A stretch of 21,118 nucleotides of DNA from DASYRX01 sp035253645. Lineage in GTDB: Bacteria > Gemmatimonadota > Gemmatimonadetes > Gemmatimonadales > Gemmatimonadaceae. Positions 14,929 through 21,118 of this stretch are shown in pieces. The notes under the pieces are model-generated. The model was not told where the DNA came from. It searched no databases and saw nothing but the letters and a program-made list of their open reading frames with translations. Where the stretch lies: assembly GCA_035253645.1 (NCBI GenBank), contig DATFBW010000313.1:1-21118 (forward strand), in the 5' to 3' direction. Positions within the stretch are counted from its first letter, which is position 1. Each line of letters begins with the position of its first letter. The position numbers and the translations under genes were made by a program.

Positions 14929-16454
14929 TGAGCCAGATTCATGAACACGGTGGCACTGCCGATACGATCGATCGGACGTATGATCGCTGGCCGCGTGCGC
15001 GCCAGCGAATCTGCCGCGCGCAGCGTGTTCGGCCAGGCGACAATATAGAACCGCGGGCGATAGCGCTGCAGAATGCCCGTGACATTGGCAACATCGTGAT
15101 CGAGCGCACTGGGACGCACGTGGTCAGTCGCCTCGAAGTCGTTCACCGGCACGGCGCGACGCCCCGTGTACAGGTACACGGCGGGATCGTCTTGCACGGC
15201 GACCACGTCGGTCGCCGAAGTATTGCGCCGGACCCAGCTCACCACGCTCCCGATGCGCTCTCCCGAATCGCGTTGAACCGACGTCCACCACTGCTCGCGA
15301 TAACCCTTCACGTTGTACCAGATGAAACCGATGGTCACAGCCGCCCCCCCAGCTAGGAGAAGGGAGCGAGGAGCGTGGAGCAAAAGAGATGGCGGTCGGG
15401 CCCGCCACAACTCTACGATGCCGTAAATGAAAACGAAGGCGAGTAATGGGAAGCCCGCCATCACGAAACGGATGACCTCGAAAGGCCAAAGGAGAACGAT
15501 TACGCTGTAGCCCATCACGAAGAGCACGGTTACAGGCATGCGCCGTGCCAGCCGCGTTAGGCCATATACGAAGAGCGCCAGCGCACATGCGAAAGTCGCA
15601 CCTCGAACCCAGCCCGATGCTATCGGCATGACCAGATAGTCGAGGAGGTGCTGCAAGTCGGCGATGTTCTTGTTGACGACAGCGCTCGCAAAAGGCCATC
15701 CGCCTTCGCGGTATCCACCGATCATCCAGCTGAGGTAACTGCCGTATTTTCCCGCGACGATCTCCGGGACGTCCGCGCCGTGCGCTGTCGCCCACAGTTG
15801 CCAGGGGGCAAGGACGGATAACCCCGTGGCGAGGGCCGCGATCGCTGAGCTCCAGCGACGCTTGATGATCAAGGCGAGCACAACCGCAGGGAGCAGCGCT
15901 ATTCCGATCGTCCGGACGAGAGCAAGGACGCCGCCTAACGCCCCTGCGGCTACAGCCAGAGGAAGGCTCTCCTCGGACACAGCTGCTTCGGCAGTCATCA
16001 ACGCAGGGAACAGCAACGCCAGGAAGAGCGGCTCGGACAGCGGAACACCTGTCACGTAAAGGACCAGAACGCACGCCAAACCGGCGACAGCGGCAACACC
16101 CGAGCTGATGGCACCAAGCTCCGCACGTTTACGCGCCAGGCCGTAGACCCCCGCCGCGGCGACTGCGAGGAGCACCGCGTTGACGTATTTGAACAGGACG
16201 ACGTTGTTCGGAAAATCGGGTGACAGCTTCCAGAGTGCCGCAAGGAAGAGCGGATAACCGGGTGGGTAATGAGTGACTCGGGGCGCGTCCGGAAGGTTGA
16301 GCTGCCGGTACCCTTCGCCGGTCGCGAGACTCTTGGCGAGGATGACATAGGTCGCATCGTCCTGAATCGCGCCGACGGGCCATGGCGTGATGGAGACGAT
16401 GGCGGCGATGAGCACGAGCGTCACCGCGAGCACCGGGATGAGGCGGTTTGTCAT
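14925..16454 (-). CDS. GT-C-type membrane glycosyltransferase (paralogue 1 of 3)
   Basis: A 509-residue multi-pass membrane protein (about 10 or more hydrophobic spans). The first external loop carries the GT-C Asp pair (Asp32-Asp33 in VGAIQDDATY), followed by GEGYRQLNLPDAP and THYPPGYPLFL. Middle landmarks are LSEPLFLALL, PWQLWA and AGKYGSYLSW. A soluble C-terminal domain contains DPAVYLYTGRRAVP. GT-C enzymes use lipid-phosphate sugars outside the membrane, consistent with the DPM-like gene directly downstream. It is clearly paralogous to the next two genes along its whole length. The start and stop both form ATGA overlaps. A heptameric repeat (about 15355-15384) encodes part of a membrane segment. 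Acceptor and sugar are unknown. Confidence 0.85.
   Translation of the reverse strand: MTNRLIPVLAVTLVLIAAIVSITPWPVGAIQDDATYVILAKSLATGEGYRQLNLPDAPRVTHYPPGYPLFLAALWKLSPDFPNNVVLFKYVNAVLLAVAAAGVYGLARKRAELGAISSGVAAVAGLACVLVLYVTGVPLSEPLFLALLFPALMTAEAAVSEESLPLAVAAGALGGVLALVRTIGIALLPAVVLALIIKRRWSSAIAALATGLSVLAPWQLWATAHGADVPEIVAGKYGSYLSWMIGGYREGGWPFASAVVNKNIADLQHLLDYLVMPIASGWVRGATFACALALFVYGLTRLARRMPVTVLFVMGYSVIVLLWPFEVIRFVMAGFPLLAFVFIYGIVELWRARPPSLLLHAPRSLLLAGGAAVTIGFIWYNVKGYREQWWTSVQRDSGERIGSVVSWVRRNTSATDVVAVQDDPAVYLYTGRRAVPVNDFEATDHVRPSALDHDVANVTGILQRYRPRFYIVAWPNTLRAADSLARTRPAIIRPIDRIGSATVFMNLAQ
15355..15384. repeat. Degenerate AGGAGNN heptamer repeat in GT-C paralogue 1
   Basis: Units aggagaa, gggagcg, aggagcg and tggagca follow each other at 7-bp spacing. 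They encode LLHAPRSLLLA in a loop-to-membrane stretch. Confidence 0.65.
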
Positions 16455-18028
16455 CGCCTAACGAACGCGAAGGCCGCGCCGTTGGGGGTGGGACCGAGAT
16501 ACCGCAGCACCGGAGGCGTTTCCCGGGCGAGCGCGGTGGCCGTGCGCATCCCGATCACGGAGGTCGGTACGTAATAGTTAGGCGCGAGCTCGAGGAGCAG
16601 CGCACGGACCGCCTGCACATCTTCTTCAGGCGTCAGTGGCTTGATCCGCTCGCGCACCATCCACGTGCTCGTAGGCACCGCTCGGCGCCCCGTGTAGAGA
16701 TAGACAGCAGGGTCATGATCTGTCGCGATCACGTCGGTCAGCGCGGTGTTGTGCGCCACCCATTCGGCGATCGGCTTGAGCCGTTCCCCGCCCTGCCGCT
16801 GCACACGTACCCACCAGGAATTTGTGTAACCGCGCGCGTTGTACGTGCCGTAGCCGACGGCGAGGCCAGCGGCGAGCGCAAACGCCGCAATGCGCAGACC
16901 CTTGGTATACATGGTGGCCGGACGCCAGCGCACCAGATCACGGACCCCTAACGCGACCGCGAGCGCGAGAATCGGCCAGATGCCCAGGAGAAATCTGTTA
17001 GGCTCGAAAGGCCAGATGAGCACGACCGCGAAATAGACCAGCACGAACCCGAGCGTCACCGGCGCACGGCGCCAGAGCGCGCGACTGCCTAACGCAAAGA
17101 TGCCGACCAATGCCGCAAAGGCGACGATCCTCGGCCACAGGACGTCGACGGGAGCATGCAGGAAGCTCAGAACCTGGAATAGATCCCTCGCGTTGCGTGC
17201 GAGCACCGCCCACACGAACCCAAAGCCTCCCTGGGCATAACCTTGTGCCACCCAACCCGTGTACGAGCCGTATTTCCCGGCGATGATCGGCGGAATTTCA
17301 TTCTGATGCAGCGCGACCCAGACCTGCCACGGCACAATGAGCAACGCAGCACCGGCCGCGAGCGCGGTGGCCGCCATGTGTCGACGACGCCAGAGCAGGA
17401 GCACGAGCGCGACCGGCACGGCGAACAAGCCAAGGGTGCGCACCAGTGCGAGTCCGCCCAACAATGCTCCTGCGAGCAGCGCCGTTCGTACCCGCCCCGT
17501 TTCAATCGCGCGCTCTGTGATAAGGAGCGAGGGGGCAAGGAGCGCGAGGAACATCGGTTCGGATAGCACCATCCCGCTGAGCAGCAGGATGACGACCGAA
17601 AGGGTGGCCGCGAGCGCGCTGACCGCTGCCCAGGCTCGCGTTAGGCCCAGCCGGCCGGTCGCGAAGACATACGTTCCCGCCGCCGCTGCGGCGAGCAACA
17701 AGGCGTTGGCGAACTTGAACAATACGAGGTTGTCGGGAAACACCGGCCAGGCGCGCCAGAGCAGCGCCAGGAAGGCCGGATAGCCCGGCGGGAAGTGCGT
17801 CGCGTTAGGTGCCCCCGGAAGGTTGACCAGCCTGTACCCTTCTCCTTCTGCGAGCGCTTTGGCCAGGACAGTATAGATCGCATCGTCCTCGAAGGCGCCG
17901 ACTGGCCATGGCGTCACGGTGCTCACGGCCACAATGAAAACGAGAGCGCCGATGACACCAGGAACCAGGAGTGAGGAGCGAGGAGCCAGGGATAGCTCCC
18001 TCGTGAGTGGCACGGCGGCGGAGCTCAT
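16451..18028 (-). CDS. GT-C-type membrane glycosyltransferase (paralogue 2 of 3)
   Basis: 525 residues with the same plan as its neighbours: an N-terminal hydrophobic span, Asp48-Asp49 in VGAFEDDAIY, GEGYRLVNLPGAPNATHFPPGYP, LSEPMFLALL, PWQVWVALH, AGKYGSYTGW and the C-terminal DPAVYLYTGRRAVP. It therefore should transfer a sugar from a polyprenyl-phosphate donor on the periplasmic side. It differs from the other copies by an extra 15 or so residues before the first span, encoded partly by a heptameric repeat (17961-17990); a second such stretch lies at 17523-17550. Five CGTTAGG words fall in this gene, the most along with pilQ. ATGA overlaps join it to both neighbours. Sugar and acceptor specificity cannot be inferred. 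Confidence 0.85.
   Translation of the reverse strand: MSSAAVPLTRELSLAPRSSLLVPGVIGALVFIVAVSTVTPWPVGAFEDDAIYTVLAKALAEGEGYRLVNLPGAPNATHFPPGYPAFLALLWRAWPVFPDNLVLFKFANALLLAAAAAGTYVFATGRLGLTRAWAAVSALAATLSVVILLLSGMVLSEPMFLALLAPSLLITERAIETGRVRTALLAGALLGGLALVRTLGLFAVPVALVLLLWRRRHMAATALAAGAALLIVPWQVWVALHQNEIPPIIAGKYGSYTGWVAQGYAQGGFGFVWAVLARNARDLFQVLSFLHAPVDVLWPRIVAFAALVGIFALGSRALWRRAPVTLGFVLVYFAVVLIWPFEPNRFLLGIWPILALAVALGVRDLVRWRPATMYTKGLRIAAFALAAGLAVGYGTYNARGYTNSWWVRVQRQGGERLKPIAEWVAHNTALTDVIATDHDPAVYLYTGRRAVPTSTWMVRERIKPLTPEEDVQAVRALLLELAPNYYVPTSVIGMRTATALARETPPVLRYLGPTPNGAAFAFVRR
17523..17550. repeat. Degenerate AGGAGNN heptamer repeat in GT-C paralogue 2 (internal)
   Basis: Units aggagcg (17523), agggggc (17530) and aaggagc (17537) show 7-bp periodicity and encode LALLAPSLL. 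Confidence 0.5.
17967..17990. repeat. Degenerate AGGAGNN heptamer repeat in GT-C paralogue 2 (N-terminus)
   Basis: Units aggagtg, aggagcg and aggagcc run at 7-bp spacing and encode LAPRSSLLVPG near the N-terminus, a segment absent from the sister paralogues. Confidence 0.65.
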
Positions 18029-19581
18029 GGTTGCTCCGTCGTCGCGGCGACGCGCTGAAATACGGCGCCGCGCGTGAGGGCACCGACGAACCGCAGCGCC
18101 GGCGGGTCCCGCCTAACGAGGCCGAGCGATGCTTGTACCCCCATATCGGTGGATGGCGTGACCCAGCGGATCGGGTATGCTTCGATAATCGAATGGAGCG
18201 TCGCACTCGCGAACAGCGCAGATTGCGGGTTCACATACTCCTGCGGCGTAAACGCTCCCGCCGGAACCGCGTGCCGTCCGGTGTACAGATAGACCAGCGC
18301 ATCGTCCTCCGTGACGATGATGTCGTTAGGCCTGGTTGCGGCTCCCACCCATTCGACGATCGGCGCCGAGCGTTCGGCGACAGCGGTTTGCACCTGGCCA
18401 ATCCAGAGGTCCGGTGCGCCCAGCAAGTGCGGCCTCGCGTACAGGGCGACAAGTAGCGCCGTTGCGGCGTATACTGAAGCTCGGAGCGTCACACTGGACG
18501 CAACGCTCTGCGCCGCGCGCTGCACACCTAACACGAACGCGAAGCCCAGGAGTGGCCAGATCGCCCAATAGAAACGGTCGGGTGGAAACGGCCAGAGGAG
18601 CACGACGGCGACATAGCCGCCGACGAATGTGGCGCTCACAGATGCGCGCCGGATCATATCGCGTGCGCCGATTACAAGGACCGCCACTGTGGTCGCGATG
18701 AGAAGCGCGCGCAGCAACCAGTGTGCGCCGCCGGCGCCGAATGTCGCGGATAAGAAATCGCCGGTATGACGCAGGTTTTCGCGCAAAACAGCCAGCAAAA
18801 ACTCTCCCCCGCCCATACCCACTCCGCCCAAAAACCAGCCGAGATAGCTCCCGTATTTCCCGGCGAGAGCGGCGGGGAGCTCGTGATCATGTGCCAGGGC
18901 CCATAGCTGCCAGGGCAGCGCAATCACCGCGGCTCCAACGATTGCAAGACCGGCAGCACGCCAGCGGCGCTGCACGAGCAGCACGACCGCAAGCGCCGGC
19001 AGAACCAGAATGCCTAACGTGCGCAGCAGTCCGAGGGCGCCCGCGGCCAAACCGGCCATCAGTGCGCGCGTATCGCCCTCGCGCGCGACAGCCCGTTCAG
19101 CCAGCACGAGCGTCGGAAAGAGCAGAGCGAGAAAGGGTGCTTCAGAAAGCACCATCGTGGCGAGCGAGACGAGCGGCGCGGAGATCACGAACACGCCGGT
19201 ACCAATAGCCGCGGTGATTGGGCGGAGCTGGAGGTGATGCCGCGCGAACCAGAACGCGCCCAACGCGCCGCAGGCGAGAAAGACCGCGTTTGCAATCTTG
19301 AACACGACGATGTTTGCCGGGAAGGGTGGACTCACCTTCCAAAGCCCTGCCAAGATGAGCGGATAGAGCGGCGGAAAGTGCGTCGCGGATGGCTCGTTAG
19401 GCAGGTTTATGAATCGGTAGCCCTCCCCTTCCGCGATCGCTTTGCCAAGGATGACGTACGCACCGTCGTCCTGCACAACGCCCGCTGGATGCGGCGAGAT
19501 AGCAATCACAACCGCGATCAGCGCCAGTGCAGCGAGTGCTACACAGCACCAGTCGTCCCTGCGCGTCCACGTGACGGTCAT
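18025..19581 (-). CDS. GT-C-type membrane glycosyltransferase (paralogue 3 of 3)
   Basis: 518 residues, multi-pass, with the shared landmarks: Asp38-Asp39 in AGVVQDDGAY, GEGYRFINLPNEPSATHFPPLYP, LSEAPFLALLFP, PWQLWALAHDHE, AGKYGSYLGWFLGG and a C-terminal DDALVYLYTGRHAVP. It is the first of the three paralogues to be translated and appears the most diverged in the C-terminal domain (ends VFQRVAATTEQP). Family knowledge places the Asp pair in the active site facing the periplasm. The start overlaps the TMTC-like gene stop (ATGA) and its own stop overlaps paralogue 2 (ATGA). Tandem duplication followed by divergence probably created the trio. Confidence 0.85.
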   Translation of the reverse strand: MTVTWTRRDDWCCVALAALALIAVVIAISPHPAGVVQDDGAYVILGKAIAEGEGYRFINLPNEPSATHFPPLYPLILAGLWKVSPPFPANIVVFKIANAVFLACGALGAFWFARHHLQLRPITAAIGTGVFVISAPLVSLATMVLSEAPFLALLFPTLVLAERAVAREGDTRALMAGLAAGALGLLRTLGILVLPALAVVLLVQRRWRAAGLAIVGAAVIALPWQLWALAHDHELPAALAGKYGSYLGWFLGGVGMGGGEFLLAVLRENLRHTGDFLSATFGAGGAHWLLRALLIATTVAVLVIGARDMIRRASVSATFVGGYVAVVLLWPFPPDRFYWAIWPLLGFAFVLGVQRAAQSVASSVTLRASVYAATALLVALYARPHLLGAPDLWIGQVQTAVAERSAPIVEWVGAATRPNDIIVTEDDALVYLYTGRHAVPAGAFTPQEYVNPQSALFASATLHSIIEAYPIRWVTPSTDMGVQASLGLVRRDPPALRFVGALTRGAVFQRVAATTEQP

Positions 19582-21044
19582 CGCCGCCTCGCGAGCTGAG
19601 CCGCCGTGTCGCTGAGAGCCTGCGCCTCACGCGGGGATCCCATAGCGGCGGCCAGAGTCGCTGACTCGCTGTACAGTTCCCGCGACCGCGGGAAGAGGCG
19701 CCGCGCCATCGTAAACTCCGCATGTGCTTCAGGCAGTCGGCCCGCCGCACGATACGCCCGTGCCGCAACCCAATGTCCGCGATACGACTCCGGATGATCC
19801 GCGAGCAGCGTCAGGACGTACGCGCGATCGTCATGCCAGGCCGGCGTGCGCGTCCAGGTCCGCAGGGCGCCGGCGACAGTGAGGGCCGCAACTGCCGCGT
19901 ACACGAACATATTCCGTCGCGCCAGCGCACTGTCCACCACGATGCCTAACGCCAGCACCACCCCCACACTCGGCAAATACAGCGAGCGCTCGGCCAGCGT
20001 CACGCCGGAGACGAAGAAGACGTTCGCGACGGGTGCGATCGCGATCGCGACCCAGCCAAGTGCCAACGCGAGTGCGCGGTTGCGCTTCCACGTTATCACG
20101 AGCGCGCCAATGTATGCGGCAACGCACAACAAACCGGCTGCGCCGGCCAGCGTGAGGCCGTTTGCAGAGCGGATGACTTGCGGTTCGTAATCGGCCGAGA
20201 GCGATGCCGGGAACAGCAACAACCGTACGTACTCCGGCACGACTTTGGCCATCGTCCATAACCGTGTCCCAAGCGGCTCACCATCCAGCGTTCCGGTCAC
20301 GACATGAAAGGGCCTGTCGTTGAACACCAGGAATACGATGGCTGCGTACAGAAGCAAAACAACGGCGTATCCGGCGTATAGTCGCTTACGAGGTCTGAGG
20401 TCTGAGGTCTGAGGTCTGAGCAACACGTCATGAGCGGCTGCCAATCCTAAGAACACGATCGCGTTCTCTTTGGAGAGGAGACCCAGCGCAAAAAACAATA
20501 TCGCGAGCCAGTGGGACGCGCGGTGCGCCAATAGCGCACCTAACGTGAACACCGTCGCCATCAGCTCCAGACGCCCGACGACGTTTGCTACCGCCTCGAC
20601 GTGAACAGGGTGTACGGCGAACAACGCCGCGGCAATGAAGGCCATCCTGGGCTGCATCAGCAGCGCAACGAGCCGCCACACCAGCACTGTCGCGAGCGCA
20701 TGCCACATCACGTTGACGGCGTGAAACCACGCGGGATCGCCGCCGCTCAGGCGCCAATCAAGAGCGAAATGGAGGATCGCGAGCGGTCGATATTGACCAC
20801 CACCTAACGCCTCGGGCCAATAGGGGAGCGTGAAGGCCCGCCAGGTGTTCCCGAAGTTCTGAACCAGCGGATTCCCGAGGATAATGCCGCGATCGTCGAG
20901 GACGAACCCGTTGGCCAGCGCGTTTGCGAATACGAGCGAAGCCAGCAGCGCCAGCGCAGCCGCGGAGAAGAGATTCCCCCGCACCCACTCGCGCGCCATC
21001 GTGCGATGCGCCGGCGCGGGGAGCGCCGCCGCCGCGTGTGTCAC
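19578..21044 (-). CDS. TMTC-like membrane mannosyltransferase with C-terminal TPRs
   Basis: The 488-residue product matches the DUF1736/TMTC plan: NGFVLDDRGIILGNPLVQ with Asp50-Asp51, YRPLAILHFALDW, FHAVNVMWHALATV, HPVHVEAVANVVGRLELMATVF, LLSKENAI and LAERSLYLPSVG, then a TPR-like helical tail (about 411-488). Animal TMTCs O-mannosylate proteins; bacterial relatives are less studied. It starts with GTG at 21044, overlapping the TGA of the regulator gene (GTGA) and preceded by GGGAGCGAGG; an ATG at 20999 is an alternative. A perfect heptamer repeat (20391-20418) encodes a loop at residues 209-218, so a copy-number change would shift the frame and cut the protein near residue 215. It is the first full gene of a five-gene glycosylation operon. 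Confidence 0.85.
   Translation of the reverse strand: MTHAAAALPAPAHRTMAREWVRGNLFSAAALALLASLVFANALANGFVLDDRGIILGNPLVQNFGNTWRAFTLPYWPEALGGGQYRPLAILHFALDWRLSGGDPAWFHAVNVMWHALATVLVWRLVALLMQPRMAFIAAALFAVHPVHVEAVANVVGRLELMATVFTLGALLAHRASHWLAILFFALGLLSKENAIVFLGLAAAHDVLLRPQTSDLRPRKRLYAGYAVVLLLYAAIVFLVFNDRPFHVVTGTLDGEPLGTRLWTMAKVVPEYVRLLLFPASLSADYEPQVIRSANGLTLAGAAGLLCVAAYIGALVITWKRNRALALALGWVAIAIAPVANVFFVSGVTLAERSLYLPSVGVVLALGIVVDSALARRNMFVYAAVAALTVAGALRTWTRTPAWHDDRAYVLTLLADHPESYRGHWVAARAYRAAGRLPEAHAEFTMARRLFPRSRELYSESATLAAAMGSPREAQALSDTAAQLARRR
20391..20418. repeat. Perfect heptanucleotide tandem repeat, four copies
   Basis: The unit aggtctg (cagacct on the coding strand) is repeated four times without mismatch inside the TMTC-like gene. 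Because 7 is not a multiple of 3, gain or loss of one unit changes the reading frame. Confidence 0.95.
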
Positions 21045-21118
21045 GCCGCCTCGCTCCCGAAGCGTGAAAGCTTTCGGTGCAGCGTCGAAGGATCGATGCC
21101 TAACGTTTCAGCGGCGCG
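21041..21118 (-). CDS. C-terminus of an NtrC-family-like regulator (Fis-type helix-turn-helix; 5' end outside window)
   Basis: Only the last 25 codons are present. They read AAETLGIDPSTLHRKLSRFG then SEAA and a TGA stop, a typical Fis-type DNA-binding helix-turn-helix as found at the end of sigma-54-dependent response regulators such as NtrC or PilR. The stop overlaps the GTG start of the TMTC-like gene (GTGA), so the two are translationally coupled. Given the pilus genes nearby a PilR-type role is attractive, but the receiver and AAA+ domains are outside the window, so the class is inferred from the HTH alone. A CGTTAGGC word (21099) encodes T-L-G in the helix-turn-helix. Confidence 0.85.
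   Translation of the reverse strand, partial: RAAETLGIDPSTLHRKLSRFGSEAA

Larger units (their letters stand above)
237..21105. repeat. Dispersed CGTTAGGC / GCCTAACG oligonucleotide family (about 45 copies)
   Basis: Exact 7-mers on either strand begin at: 237, 567, 1005, 1346, 1842, 2729, 3324, 3618, 4052, 4151, 5054, 5428, 5949, 6447, 6825, 6843, 7478, 8036, 8205, 9105, 9691, 10018, 10219, 10859, 11324, 12500, 12969, 13267, 14419, 14908, 15555, 15934, 16457, 16947, 17088, 17639, 17803, 18112, 18324, 19013, 19395, 19945, 20539, 20803 and 21099. About 30 of them extend to the full CGTTAGGC. Further variants with only the first base changed lie near 4632, 10777, 13941, 14120, 16576, 16997 and 18526. 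About 28 are in the CGTTAGG orientation on the plus strand and 17 in the reverse. Most fall in coding sequence. The count was made by eye and could be off by one or two. Confidence 0.9.

Noticed and set aside
20391..20418. CRISPR-like array.
   Set aside because: The 7-bp units are contiguous without spacers; it is a simple tandem repeat.
237..21105. Integron attC/attI core sites: GTTAGGC fits the GTTRRRY consensus.
   Set aside because: Copies lie inside conserved genes, lack regular paired inverted sites with palindromic spacers, and no cassette array or integrase is present.
1..21118. tRNA, rRNA, insertion sequence or transposase.
   Set aside because: No cloverleaf, rRNA signature or transposase-like reading frame was seen on either strand.

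Overview
The window is GC-rich (roughly 63-65% by eye), and almost every gene runs on the minus strand in tightly overlapping operons. The gene content suggests a Gemmatimonadota-like bacterium or a related deep-branching Gram-negative: a secretin-based type IV pilus (T4P) set, a large Ig-like/beta-propeller lipoprotein and chorismate synthase. The phylum is an inference from style and content; no rRNA marker is present.

Layout, left to right, with genes on the minus strand unless noted: aroC (C-terminus cut by the window edge); a 202-bp intergenic region with repeats and a perfect hairpin; a lipoprotein gene; pilQ, pilP, pilO, pilN and pilM; a gap with a possible pilM promoter; three minor-pilin genes (pilX-, pilW- and pilV-like). 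A two-gene plus-strand cassette follows (phosphoribosyltransferase and alpha/beta hydrolase). Next come the major pilin pilA with a strong terminator, and a 434-bp non-coding leader. The right third is one operon joined by ATGA/GTGA overlaps. In transcription order it holds the last 25 codons of a Fis-HTH regulator, a TMTC-like membrane mannosyltransferase with TPRs, three paralogous GT-C-type membrane glycosyltransferases and a DPM-like GT2 enzyme.

How they work together: pilM-N-O-P-Q form the inner-membrane to outer-membrane trunk of a T4P machine. pilV/W/X-like genes supply minor pilins and pilA the fibre. The glycosylation operon ends just upstream of pilA and may modify the pilin or another surface glycoprotein (inference). 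The motors and platform (pilB, pilT, pilC, pilD) are not in the window.

The most striking signal is not a gene. The non-palindromic word CGTTAGGC (core CGTTAGG) occurs about 45 times in 21 kb, counting both strands, against about 2-3 expected. It is spread through nearly every gene and often built from rare codons (TTA, CTA, AGG) at conserved protein positions. Next to T4P genes it looks like a candidate DNA-uptake-type or other genome-wide recognition word. A second signal is a set of heptameric tandem repeats inside coding sequences, including a perfect four-copy repeat in the TMTC-like gene that could cause phase variation.
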